This document shows positions 27,278 through 35,048 of a stretch of 64,000 nucleotides of DNA, piece by piece. A program made the translations under genes and the position numbers. Position 1 is the stretch's first letter; each line of letters starts with the position of its first letter. The stretch is from Arthrobacter sp. B6 (lineage in GTDB: Bacteria; Actinomycetota; Actinomycetes; Actinomycetales; Micrococcaceae): the NCBI RefSeq assembly GCF_001663775.1, contig NZ_KV467168.1, positions 945,065 to 1,009,064 on the forward strand, given 5' to 3'. The notes beneath the pieces were generated by a model that was not told where the DNA came from, did no database searches, and worked only from the letters and a program-made list of their open reading frames with translations.

Positions 27278-27351
27278 TAGGGCTACTCGGACTTGAACCG
27301 AGGACCTTAGGATTATGAGTCCCGCGCTCTAACCAGCTGAGCTATAGCCCC
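27278..27351 (-). tRNA. tRNA with CAT anticodon, probably tRNA-Ile2
   Basis: A 74-base cloverleaf folds on the minus strand: acceptor GGGGCTA with TAGCCCT (one G-U at 1-72), D arm GCTC/GAGC, anticodon loop CTCATAA, T arm CTCGG/CCGAG with TTCAAGT loop, discriminator A. CCA is not encoded. The anticodon CAT would fit Met or the lysidine-modified Ile2. The 5' half (GGGGCTATAGCTCAG) is that of tRNA-Ile(GAT) rather than of elongator tRNA-Met, so Ile2 is favoured; isotype is inferred. The base pair 27-43 (C with A) is mismatched. Confidence 0.88.
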
Positions 27352-27429
27352 GTGCGCCCTGCGGGTCCGCGTCCGTACGGCCTTCGGATCCTGCGGGGCA
27401 AAAACACTCTAGCAAACCACGGAATGCCT

Positions 27430-28626
27430 TCAGACCACCTTGTCTTCGAACCCGGCCCCCCGGTAGAGGTCTTCGAAGGTCTGCAGCGTCCCCTGGATGC
27501 TGTGCGGCTCCACCATCCGGCGGCTGGCCCGGCCCATTTCGGCCAACTGGTCTGCCGGGAGTTGGAGGATGCGGGTGATCTTGGCCGCGAGGTCGTCGCT
27601 GTCGTTCGGGGTGAAGAGATACCCGTTCTCGCCGTCCCGCACCAGGTGCGGCAAGGCCATGGCATCGGCGAGCAGGACCGGCGTGGATGCCGACATGGCC
27701 TCCAGGGTGACCAGAGACTGCAGTTCAGCTGTGCCGGGCATGCAGAACAGGTCAGCCTTGATGTACGCCTCACGGAGATCTTCGTCGCTGGCAAGGCCCA
27801 GGAACTTCACCCGGTCCCCCAGTCCCAGTCGTTCCACCTGCGCCTCCAGGCCAGGGCGTACCTCGCCACCACCAACAATCTCCAGGTGGACTTTCATTTC
27901 CGCGGGGGTCTTGGATACGGCGTCAATCAGCACGTCCACGTGCTTTTCCTCGGCCAGCCGACCCACGAACAACAGCGTGGGGTGCGGATGCCGTTCGATG
28001 GCCTCGCCGGGCTGCAGCTCATAGGCCGAGGAATCAATGCCGTTGGACAGCGGCAGCACCTTGCGGAGGAAAGCATGCTGGTGCATCGCCTTGGCCGCCA
28101 GCGGCGTGGGTGTGGTGATGACGTCGGCCTGGCCCATGACCTTGCCCATGTCCTTCCAGGAGATCTTGCCGATGATGTCCTTGAACCACTGCGGGAAAGG
28201 CAGGAACGGGTTGAGGTTTTCGGGCATGAAGTGGTTGGTGGCCACAATCCGGACGCCACGCTTTACGGCTTCGTACAGGACGTGCTCGCCAATCATGTAG
28301 TGGCTTTGGATGTGCACCACATCGGGTTTGACCCGGTCGAACAGGAGGCTGATCTCCTTCTTGATTTCCCAGGGAAAGCAGATCCGGAAGTACTCGTGCG
28401 TAAAGACCCCGTGCGAGCGGAGCCGGTGCACGGTGGCCTCCGAGCGGAACTCCGTGAAGCTCTTGCCGTTGTCTGCCCGGCATGCCAGGACATGCACGTT
28501 ATGGCCCCGGCCGGTCATTCCCTTGGCCAGGCGGTAGCCGAAGGTGGCGGCACCATTGATGTGGGGCGGATACGTGTCCGCGGCGATCAGGATAGTCAGG
28601 GGAGGCTGGTCAGCGGGCGTTGTCAC
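27430..28626 (-). CDS. GT4 family glycosyltransferase
   Basis: 398 residues from the GTG at 28626, chosen because CAGGAG lies 8 bases upstream; the frame is open to 28674. GT-B fold: N-terminal DTYPPHINGAATFGYRLAKGM glycine-rich acceptor segment, HIQSHYMIGE, and in the C-terminal half LLFVGRLAEEKHVDVLIDAV followed by the nucleotide-sugar motif (MPGTAELQSLVTLEAMS, where EAM corresponds to the EX7E region). Closest in wording to actinobacterial mannosyltransferases acting on phosphatidylinositol mannosides or glycolipids (MgtA/PimB-like). Substrate is not determinable. It lies near a CDP-alcohol phosphatidyltransferase, consistent with envelope lipid synthesis. Confidence 0.85.
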   Translation of the reverse strand: MTTPADQPPLTILIAADTYPPHINGAATFGYRLAKGMTGRGHNVHVLACRADNGKSFTEFRSEATVHRLRSHGVFTHEYFRICFPWEIKKEISLLFDRVKPDVVHIQSHYMIGEHVLYEAVKRGVRIVATNHFMPENLNPFLPFPQWFKDIIGKISWKDMGKVMGQADVITTPTPLAAKAMHQHAFLRKVLPLSNGIDSSAYELQPGEAIERHPHPTLLFVGRLAEEKHVDVLIDAVSKTPAEMKVHLEIVGGGEVRPGLEAQVERLGLGDRVKFLGLASDEDLREAYIKADLFCMPGTAELQSLVTLEAMSASTPVLLADAMALPHLVRDGENGYLFTPNDSDDLAAKITRILQLPADQLAEMGRASRRMVEPHSIQGTLQTFEDLYRGAGFEDKVV

Positions 28627-28721
28627 GTGGAGAGCTCCTGATGGTCTCGGCGCCGCAGCTGACGCTGACGGCACCGGTTGGCCGCTGGCACGGTGGTGCC
28701 GGGCCTCTTAGTGAAAATCGG

Positions 28722-29630
28722 CTAGTGGGACGCCCGGCCCGCGGCCTTCCGCGCATCCTTCTTGCGCTTGGTGACTTCGGGGTGGTGCCTGGAGAGGGCG
28801 ATCACCCCAACGATAGCAAGGGAAGCAGCCGTACCCATGGCAATCGCCATCACGGCGTGGACGTCCGGGCGGAGTTCACCCAGGATGACAATGCCGATCG
28901 CGATTCCCACGATCGGGTCTATGACGGTGAGGCCGGCGATGACCAGGTCCGGCGGTCCGCCGGAGTAGGCGTTCTGGACAAACCACGAACCCAGGCCGCC
29001 GGCGGCGACTATCGCCACCACGGAATACCACTGGACGTTGAGCAGGACCAGCCCATTGGGGTCAAGGAGGTGCTTGCCAATGATCCGCGTCAGGACTGCC
29101 ACGAATCCGAAGAGGACACCAGCCCCCAGGATGTAGATGAATGCACTCATGCGGTGCCGGAACATGACCGCCAGCGGGCCAAACACACCGACGGCGAGGG
29201 CAAGCAGCAGCACGATCGTGAGTTCGTCCTCGCGGTGCACCTGGTGGTTCTCCTGCGTCACGTTGACGGCGAGGAGGACAAAGAGGGCTGACCCGGTCAC
29301 GCAGGCTGCGATAGCAACCCACGTGGCCCGGTTAATCGTGAGGTCCTGGTCCCGGGCATTGACGACAGTGGTGATGACCAGGGCAATCGCGCCGATCGGC
29401 TGCACCACGGTCAGCGGAGCGGACACCAGGGCCACTGCGTTCATCCCCATTCCGACGACGAGCAGGAGCAACCCGAGCACCCAGCGTGGGTTGCGGAGGA
29501 GCCGGAGGAAGCCGTTGGAACTCAGGGCCAGCCCACCGGTATCGGCCTTAACGGCGCTTCCCTGCTTCTGTGCGCCGATGGCAAGGAAGAATGCTCCCAT
29601 CAGCGCAAGCAGAACCGCCACCCACACCAT
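28722..29630 (-). CDS. DMT superfamily transporter (EamA/NIPA-like)
   Basis: 302 residues with about nine to ten hydrophobic helices and a lysine-rich C-terminal tail (SRHHPEVTKRKKDARK). The N-terminal AIGAQKQGSAVK and LVVGMGMNAVALVSAPLTVVQPIGA segments resemble the DMT/NIPA Mg2+ transporter-like proteins of actinobacteria. Function is unproven; a small metabolite or magnesium carrier is possible. Its start overlaps the stop of the phosphatidyltransferase gene by one base (TGATG), so they form one operon. Confidence 0.75.
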   Translation of the reverse strand: MVWVAVLLALMGAFFLAIGAQKQGSAVKADTGGLALSSNGFLRLLRNPRWVLGLLLLVVGMGMNAVALVSAPLTVVQPIGAIALVITTVVNARDQDLTINRATWVAIAACVTGSALFVLLAVNVTQENHQVHREDELTIVLLLALAVGVFGPLAVMFRHRMSAFIYILGAGVLFGFVAVLTRIIGKHLLDPNGLVLLNVQWYSVVAIVAAGGLGSWFVQNAYSGGPPDLVIAGLTVIDPIVGIAIGIVILGELRPDVHAVMAIAMGTAASLAIVGVIALSRHHPEVTKRKKDARKAAGRASH

Positions 29631-30253
29631 CAGGTGGTGCCGCCGTCGTGATGTGACTGCATTCTGCCCTTCCGCAGGATGGCCCAGAAATAGTTATAGG
29701 CGGCAATCCAGTGCCCGGCCAGGCCGAGTCCCAGCACCACCCAGGCCGCAACATGCAGGGCCCCGGCCAGTGGGACGTCCAGCCGGGACAACACCAGCAT
29801 GGGCGTGCCAAGGAGCAGCAGTCCTGTGCGGATTTTGCCGATCCGGCTCACGGGAAGGTCCGGATGGCCGCCGAAGAAGGACAGCGTGAGGACGAGGAGG
29901 ACGGCATCGGGAACAACCAGCGCGGCCAGGTAAAGCCAGTGCACTACTCCGGCGATCACCAGCGTGACGGCGACGGCGATCAACGCCAGGCGGTCTGCTA
30001 TCGGGTCCATCACCCGGCCCAGCCTGGACGCCTGGTCGAAGCGGCGGGCCACATAGCCGTCCACCCAGTCGGTACTGGCCATGACCGCCAGCACCAGGAC
30101 CGCCCAGCCGTATTCGTTCTTTGCCAGGACCAGCCAGATGAAAAGCGGAACGCCCATGAACCTCAGGACAGTGAGGACGTTGGGGACTGTGAAAACGAGG
30201 TCATGGTCAACCTGGGGGCGGCCCGGACGGGAGCCAGCACCGATGAACTTCAT
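29630..30253 (-). CDS. CDP-alcohol phosphatidyltransferase (phosphatidylglycerophosphate synthase-like)
   Basis: 207 residues, four to six membrane helices. The full CDP-alcohol phosphotransferase signature D-x2-DG-x2-AR-x8-G-x3-D-x3-D is present as DWVDGYVARRF followed by GRVMDPIADR. Such enzymes replace CMP of CDP-diacylglycerol with an alcohol phosphate, here probably glycerol-3-phosphate (PgsA type), although inositol phosphate cannot be excluded. The N-terminal VPNVLTVLRFMGVPLF is typical. It precedes and overlaps the DMT transporter gene. Confidence 0.88.
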   Translation of the reverse strand: MKFIGAGSRPGRPQVDHDLVFTVPNVLTVLRFMGVPLFIWLVLAKNEYGWAVLVLAVMASTDWVDGYVARRFDQASRLGRVMDPIADRLALIAVAVTLVIAGVVHWLYLAALVVPDAVLLVLTLSFFGGHPDLPVSRIGKIRTGLLLLGTPMLVLSRLDVPLAGALHVAAWVVLGLGLAGHWIAAYNYFWAILRKGRMQSHHDGGTT

Positions 30254-30299
30254 CCGTCCCCCCTTCCTTAAACCATGGTGTGCAATACGGAGTGTTGGG

Positions 30300-31154
30300 T
30301 TACGGGTTCTTCAGCAGCTTGCGAAGCAGCACCACAAACACGGCCGCGGCGCCGGCAAAGGCAGCCAGAGGCTTCCAGCGCAGGGCTGCACCGCCGGTTT
30401 CCCCCGACAGGCCGGAGATCTTCTGGACGGCAACTTCCCTGCCGTGGTTCAGCAGGGCCTGGCCCTGCCGCAGCTTCTGCTGCGCGACACCTGCAACGAA
30501 CCGTACCTGCGGTTTGATGTCGAGTTCGGTGTCCAGTTCGTCGCGGACCTCCGTGAGGTGGCGCCGGCGCTGGTCCAGCCGGCGGTGCAGTTCAGGTTCG
30601 GACGCGTGCGGGAATTCCTTGTCGTGCGCCTCGGCCTTGGCCTCCTTCTCAGCCTTGGCCTTGGCCGCAGCCTCGGCCTTGGCAGCCTTGGCGGCCTTCG
30701 CCTCAGGGCTGGCCGGATCGAGGAGGGCGGCGTTGAAGTCCGATCCCTGAGTGGCGACGCCGATGTCGTGCTTGATCCCCCGGACAGTTTCCTCCGGCAC
30801 AAGTGGCATGGCCTTCTTGAACTTCCTCAGTCCTACCAGGCCGGCCACCAGGGCGATCAGCAGGAACGCGGCACTGACCAACAGTGCCGCCAGCCATGCC
30901 GGCATGATGGTGGCCAGCCCCATGATGGCGGCAACGATAAGTCCCACAATGAGGAACGCCACAAAAACCAGTGCGACGGCGAAGAATGCCGCGGCCACTC
31001 CCAGCTGGATGCCCTTGCGCTTGATCTCAACCTTGGCGAGCGCGATCTCGTCATTAATCTGGCGGGGGGCCAAACGGAAAAGGAGTTTTAGCGTTTTGGG
31101 CAGCGCAGTGATGCGCAGGCCCTGGCTGGTCCGCCCGCTGTGACGTCCGCTCAT
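30300..31154 (-). CDS. Phage-holin-3_6 superfamily membrane protein with DUF3618-like tail
   Basis: 284 residues. Two strong helices (about 50-78 and 84-107) form the actinobacterial Holin-X region. An Ala/Lys/Glu-rich stretch (about 148-180, AKAEAAAKAKAEKEAKAE) probably forms a charged helix, and residues 190-225 (RRLDQRRRHLTEVRDELDTEL) resemble DUF3618, followed by a C-terminal membrane helix near 262-280. In many actinobacteria the holin-like and DUF3618 proteins are separate neighbouring genes, so this looks like a fusion. Despite the family name there is no phage context; it is a chromosomal envelope protein of unknown role. Confidence 0.75.
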   Translation of the reverse strand: MSGRHSGRTSQGLRITALPKTLKLLFRLAPRQINDEIALAKVEIKRKGIQLGVAAAFFAVALVFVAFLIVGLIVAAIMGLATIMPAWLAALLVSAAFLLIALVAGLVGLRKFKKAMPLVPEETVRGIKHDIGVATQGSDFNAALLDPASPEAKAAKAAKAEAAAKAKAEKEAKAEAHDKEFPHASEPELHRRLDQRRRHLTEVRDELDTELDIKPQVRFVAGVAQQKLRQGQALLNHGREVAVQKISGLSGETGGAALRWKPLAAFAGAAAVFVVLLRKLLKNP

Positions 31155-31333
31155 CGGTTCCGCCTAACTGGTTGCATGGTCGATTTGGCTTCCGTGTACT
31201 GCGGGAGAGTGCAAGTGCACAGTCCCCGCCCACAAAACTATCATTCAGGTTCAGGACGAACTTCGGGGCATGCGGAGCGGCGTGCCCTGCAACGCTGTAA
31301 ATGTTCGATACATCGGGCCTAGGATTGATCTCC

Positions 31334-32557
31334 GTGACCATAACCGCCAATCCGGGCGATCTGCTGACCCGCCGCCGGAAACTCCTGTACATCCTCCTGC
31401 TCGGCGCCCTCACCGCCCTGGGACCGTTCACCATCGACTTGTACTTGCCGGCCTTCCCCGCGCTGGAGGCCAGCCTGGGTGTCAGCGAGGCGCAGGTCCA
31501 GCTGACGCTGGCCGGGACAACCGTGGGCTTTGCCCTGGGCCAACTGGTGGTTGGCCCCTTCAGCGATAAGTTCGGACGCCGGCTTCCGCTGATTCTTGCC
31601 ACCGCCCTGCACATCGCCGCGTCGGTGGGGGCAGCACTTTCCACCGACATAACGACGTTGGGAATCTTTCGCGTCCTGATGGGCGTTGGCGCCGCGGGCG
31701 GCGGCGTTGTGGCCATGGCCATGGTCCGGGACCTGTTCTCCGGCTATGCGATGGTGCGGATGTTCTCCCGGATGGCACTGGTGAACGGTCTCGCACCGAT
31801 CCTGGCGCCGGTCATCGGCTCCCAACTGCTCCTGGTCATGCCCTGGCCCGGCATTTTTGTGTTCCTGGCCGGCTACGGGACCCTGGTGATCATCGCGGCA
31901 CTTTTCCTGGTCCGCGAGACCCTCCCGCCGGAAATGCGCGGCCGGTCCGGCCTGACGGCCGGCCAGCGCTACAAGGTCCTGCTTACCGACCGGATCTTCG
32001 TGGGGCTCCTGCTAGTGGGCGGCATGAACTTTGCCGGGCTTTTCACCTACCTGTCCGCCTCACCGTTCCTCTTCCAGGACGTCTTTGGGTTCTCCCCCCA
32101 GCAGTACGGACTCCTGTTTGGCATCAACTCCCTCGGAATCGTCGCCGGCGTCCAGACGAGCTCCCGGTTGATCAGGCGGGTACCGCCGCAGTGGATCCTG
32201 GCGTGCTCCACCGCCTGGATGTTCCTGATGTCCTTGCTGATCGTGCTCTTCGACCAGCTGGGAATGGGCCTGTGGGGCGTCATGGTGCCCCTCTGGTTCT
32301 ACATCCTTGGCACGGGCTTCACGTTCCCGTGCGTCCAGGTCCTGGCGCTGGCCAGCCATGGCGACAAAGCCGGGACAGCGGCTTCCCTGCTGGGAGCCGC
32401 CACCTTCATGATGGCCGGGCTGGTCTCCCCGGTGGTCGGGTGGCTGGGGATCGAGACAGCAACTCCGATGGGCGCCGTTCAGGCGGCGTGCATCCTGCTG
32501 GGCATCGCCGCCCTGTGGCTGGTGGTCAGGCCCCGCACCGTCCCTTCGATCCATTGA
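31334..32557 (+). CDS. MFS transporter, Bcr/CflA drug resistance type
   Basis: 407 residues from the GTG at 31334, with AGGA 9 bases upstream; the frame is open to 31301. Twelve membrane helices. The N-terminal TIDLYLPAFPAL segment, the loop-2 motif GPFSDKFGRRLPL and the motif-C-like GVGAAGGGVVAMAMVRDL region are typical of the Bcr/CflA branch of the DHA1 family, proton-driven exporters of drugs or small metabolites. It stands alone on the plus strand, divergent from the holin-like gene. Confidence 0.88.
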   Translation: MTITANPGDLLTRRRKLLYILLLGALTALGPFTIDLYLPAFPALEASLGVSEAQVQLTLAGTTVGFALGQLVVGPFSDKFGRRLPLILATALHIAASVGAALSTDITTLGIFRVLMGVGAAGGGVVAMAMVRDLFSGYAMVRMFSRMALVNGLAPILAPVIGSQLLLVMPWPGIFVFLAGYGTLVIIAALFLVRETLPPEMRGRSGLTAGQRYKVLLTDRIFVGLLLVGGMNFAGLFTYLSASPFLFQDVFGFSPQQYGLLFGINSLGIVAGVQTSSRLIRRVPPQWILACSTAWMFLMSLLIVLFDQLGMGLWGVMVPLWFYILGTGFTFPCVQVLALASHGDKAGTAASLLGAATFMMAGLVSPVVGWLGIETATPMGAVQAACILLGIAALWLVVRPRTVPSIH

Positions 32558-32622
32558 TGGCCGCCCATCCCACTGACCGCATGCAACGCGGCTCCCGCGT
32601 CCGCAACCGGCGGCAGTAGGGT

Positions 32623-32808
32623 ATGTCGATGACACGCAAACCACACCGCAACCGGAGGGGACTCTTCCTCGGCGCAGTGCTGGGCGCCGTCGCTGGGTAT
32701 TTTGCCGGACGGGCGCTGGGCAATCCGGCCATCGGCATCGTTCTGGGCATGGTGGCCGGGTCCGCCCTGCTGTACCGCATCAATCCAGGTCCGTGGAACC
32801 GCCCCTGA
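32623..32808 (+). CDS. Small glycine-zipper membrane protein
   Basis: 61 residues with a basic N-terminus and two short helices of GxxxG/AxxxG character (LGAVLGAVAGYFAGRALG and AIGIVLGMVAGSALLY). The pattern and position 65 bases after the MFS gene make it a plausible real gene, but there is no strong ribosome binding site and no named family; it may be co-transcribed with the transporter. Confidence 0.5.
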   Translation: MSMTRKPHRNRRGLFLGAVLGAVAGYFAGRALGNPAIGIVLGMVAGSALLYRINPGPWNRP

Positions 32809-32889
32809 CCTTCCAGCCCAGAGGGACCGGGCGTCACGCGGCCGGGCGTCACCAGCGGCTCCCCCTGCCCCCCGGGATGCTTCCCGCGA

Positions 32890-32895
32890 TAAAAT
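32890..32895 (+). promoter_or_regulatory. -10 box (TAAAAT) of a probably leaderless transcript
   Basis: TAAAAT ends 6 bases before the GTG start at 32902 with no ribosome binding site between. Confidence 0.45.
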
Positions 32896-32901
32896 GGGTC
32901 C

Positions 32902-33309
32902 GTGCCCAGTTGGCAGGACCACCCGCCACTTCCGGCCACGTGGCAACGGTGTGACACCGGCATATTGCCCCTGTGGTGGGATCGCTTGTGCGCCCAGACC
33001 GGAGAGCAGTCAGCGGCCCTCTACGCCGCGGGCCTCTTCACCGAAGACCGGCGCCGGCCCATCGCCCAGTGGTTCAACCCCGCGTTCAACGCGGCGCTGC
33101 TGGTGGCGCCCGAGACGTCCCCCGAGTGGCCTGTGCAGCGCTTCGGCATCTTTTACGCGCCGCCGGATTCGGGCTTTACCCGCGTCTACTCGGCCCCGCA
33201 TGAGTGGCACCCGCGGGAGCCCCGCAAGTCCCCCACGGAGCGGGAGGCCTTCCAGGCGGCCATCGCCGAGGCAGAGCGATTCCTGCAGGTGGAAATGGAC
33301 TTTGTCTGA
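32902..33309 (+). CDS. Conserved hypothetical protein
   Basis: 135 residues with a GTG start directly after a -10 box. It is soluble, rich in Trp and Pro (seven tryptophans), with no membrane segment and no recognised catalytic motif. Codon use matches its neighbours, so it is very likely expressed. I do not recognise a family. It converges on the flavin monooxygenase gene. Confidence 0.65.
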   Translation: MPSWQDHPPLPATWQRCDTGILPLWWDRLCAQTGEQSAALYAAGLFTEDRRRPIAQWFNPAFNAALLVAPETSPEWPVQRFGIFYAPPDSGFTRVYSAPHEWHPREPRKSPTEREAFQAAIAEAERFLQVEMDFV

Positions 33310-33351
33310 GCCGGCAGGCGTCCGGATGAATCCGCGCCACGGGCAGCAGCA

Positions 33352-34554
33352 TCACGACGGCGGCGGCCCGCCCGGGGAAATCGCAGGGTGCTCCCAGCTC
33401 ATCACGAAGTCGGCCTGCCGGAGGGCAGCCGAGGAGCCCAGAAGAGCCATCGCGCGCAGCATTCCGTTCCGGAGGCTCCGCACCACGGGGTTCCGGGCCG
33501 TCGCGAGCCGGGCGATCTGCTCCGAGCGGCGCACTATGAGCGATGTGCGCGGCAGGCGTGCGGCCGTGTAGTCCGCAAGCCCGTCCGCTACGGTATCTGC
33601 GGCGGCAACGCAGTAGGCGAGGGTGACGGCGTCCTCGATCGCCTGGCACGCGCCTTGGCCGAGGTTTGGGGCCATGGCGTGGGCAGCGTCGCCAAGGATG
33701 GCCACCAAGCCCCGATGGAATGCCGGCAGAGGCATCCGCATCGAGTAAATGTCCGCGCGGATGATCGCCGCCGGATCGATCCGCGCAATGACATCCGGGC
33801 TCGGTGCCGGCAAGTCACCAAAACGGCGCATCAGCTCGGCTTTTTCTTCGTCGCCGCTACGCTTCGGTAACGGCGCGTCGACGGCCGCCTCCGCGACGAC
33901 GTAGAGGTACCCGTCGGCCAGCGGAAGGGTACCGAACTCGCCGCCACGGGACCAGGTGTTGCCCGGCAGCGTGCGGAGTCCATCTCCCGGGATGAGCGCC
34001 TGCCATGCGGTGAGACCGGCAAATGCCGGCGCCGGGTGGCCGGGGAAGACTGTGGTTCGCGTCATGGACCGGACCCCGTCGGCCGCGACCACCAGATCGC
34101 CGCGGAGGACTTCGCCGGTGTCCAGCATGACTTCGCCGGCCTCGGCATCGACGCTGACCGCCACCGTGTGGAGTCGCAGGGCATCCGCCGGAAGGTTCGC
34201 CGCAAGCATCCTGACCAGGTCGGCACGGCGTATGGCGACTGCAGGGTGGCCGTACCTCTCCAGGGCGAGGGCGGCGTCGTTGTGTGACAGCCACGCGCCG
34301 CGGGCATTGCGTATGCCTCCTTCGCCCTGGATCGCGGCGAGGGCATGGATCTGCGGGACGATGCCGCCGGGGATGGCGGCGAGCGCACGTTGAGCGTTGG
34401 GCATTACCACGAGCGCGTAGCCGACCGGCTTGAGCGCCTGCGCCCGCTCGATGACTTCGACGTCCCAGCCTTTGGCCGCGAGGGCAAGGGCAGAGGTCAG
34501 TCCACCGATGCCGGCGCCGATGACCACCGCCCTGCGCTGCAACGTGCCCGTCAT
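33352..34554 (-). CDS. FAD-dependent monooxygenase (aromatic-ring hydroxylase type)
   Basis: 400 residues from the ATG at 34554, supported by GGGGAGG. The dinucleotide-binding motif VVIGAGIGGLTSALALA is at residues 10-26, the DG motif DLVVAADGVRS near 155 and the GD motif ILGDAAHAMAPNLGQGACQAIEDA near 290, the layout of class A flavoprotein hydroxylases (PHBH fold). Substrate is unknown. It is a single gene not linked to an aromatic catabolic cluster; the following tRNA-Asn genes lie upstream on the same strand. Confidence 0.87.
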   Translation of the reverse strand: MTGTLQRRAVVIGAGIGGLTSALALAAKGWDVEVIERAQALKPVGYALVVMPNAQRALAAIPGGIVPQIHALAAIQGEGGIRNARGAWLSHNDAALALERYGHPAVAIRRADLVRMLAANLPADALRLHTVAVSVDAEAGEVMLDTGEVLRGDLVVAADGVRSMTRTTVFPGHPAPAFAGLTAWQALIPGDGLRTLPGNTWSRGGEFGTLPLADGYLYVVAEAAVDAPLPKRSGDEEKAELMRRFGDLPAPSPDVIARIDPAAIIRADIYSMRMPLPAFHRGLVAILGDAAHAMAPNLGQGACQAIEDAVTLAYCVAAADTVADGLADYTAARLPRTSLIVRRSEQIARLATARNPVVRSLRNGMLRAMALLGSSAALRQADFVMSWEHPAISPGGPPPS

Positions 34555-34631
34555 GTGGTGCCTCCCCAACCTGTGCCCCTGGCGCGGGCGTCACCCACAT
34601 CATGCACCCGGACCCGCGGCTGTGGAAGAGT

Positions 34632-34668
34632 AAAAAAGTCCCCGCCCTCCATGCGGAGGACGGGGACT
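34632..34668 (-). terminator. Intrinsic terminator of the downstream tRNA-Asn
   Basis: AGTCCCCG/CGGGGACT and CCTCC/GGAGG form a long stem (34637-34668) followed on the minus strand by TTTTTTA. It lies 11 bases after the tRNA-Asn 3' end. Confidence 0.9.
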
Positions 34669-34679
34669 CTTGGTGTTTG

Positions 34680-34752
34680 CTCCTCCTGCTGGACTTGAAC
34701 CAGCAACCCTTCGATTAACAGTCGAATGCTCTGCCAATTGAGCTAAGGAGGA
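34680..34752 (-). tRNA. tRNA-Asn (GTT), copy 1
   Basis: A 73-base cloverleaf: acceptor TCCTCCT/AGGAGGA, D arm GCTC/GAGC, anticodon loop CTGTTAA (GTT), T arm GCTGG/CCAGC, discriminator G, no encoded CCA. The body is identical to the second copy 126 bases upstream. Confidence 0.95.
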
Positions 34753-34840
34753 AGGAAGCAGGTATGACATTAGCAAACGTTTTATGGCTATGGGAAATCG
34801 GCGCCCCTACTGCGCCGCTATACCCTCCCCGGGTATAAGA

Positions 34841-34873
34841 AAGTCCCCGCTCCGGAGGACCGGAACGGGGACT
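34841..34873 (-). terminator. Terminator hairpin between the two tRNA-Asn genes
   Basis: AGTCCCCG/CGGGGACT with inner TCCGG/CCGGA forms a strong stem; on the minus strand it is followed by the poor U-run TTTCTTA. It separates copy 2 from copy 1; part of the transcript may read through. It shares its outer arms with the other terminator, as expected from a duplication of the tRNA-terminator unit. Confidence 0.75.
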
Positions 34874-34878
34874 GCGCG

Positions 34879-34951
34879 CTCCTCCTGCTGGACTTGAACC
34901 AGCAACCCTTCGATTAACAGTCGAATGCTCTGCCAATTGAGCTAAGGAGGA
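34879..34951 (-). tRNA. tRNA-Asn (GTT), copy 2
   Basis: Same 73-base sequence as copy 1, again without CCA, with its own downstream hairpin. It is the upstream member of the pair on the minus strand. Confidence 0.95.
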
Positions 34952-35048
34952 ATGAAGCGGGTACAAGCCTAGCAAAGACCCTGGAGGGAAGTGAAATCGG
35001 GAACGCAATCAGACCAGGGTGCTGCCCCGCCAGGGCAGGGACAGGCGC

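Noticed and set aside
30300..31154. Holin-family protein as a sign of a prophage
   Set aside because: The family is a common chromosomal membrane protein in actinobacteria, and no integrase, terminase, tail or att-like sequences surround it. The nearby tRNA genes have no flanking partial copies.
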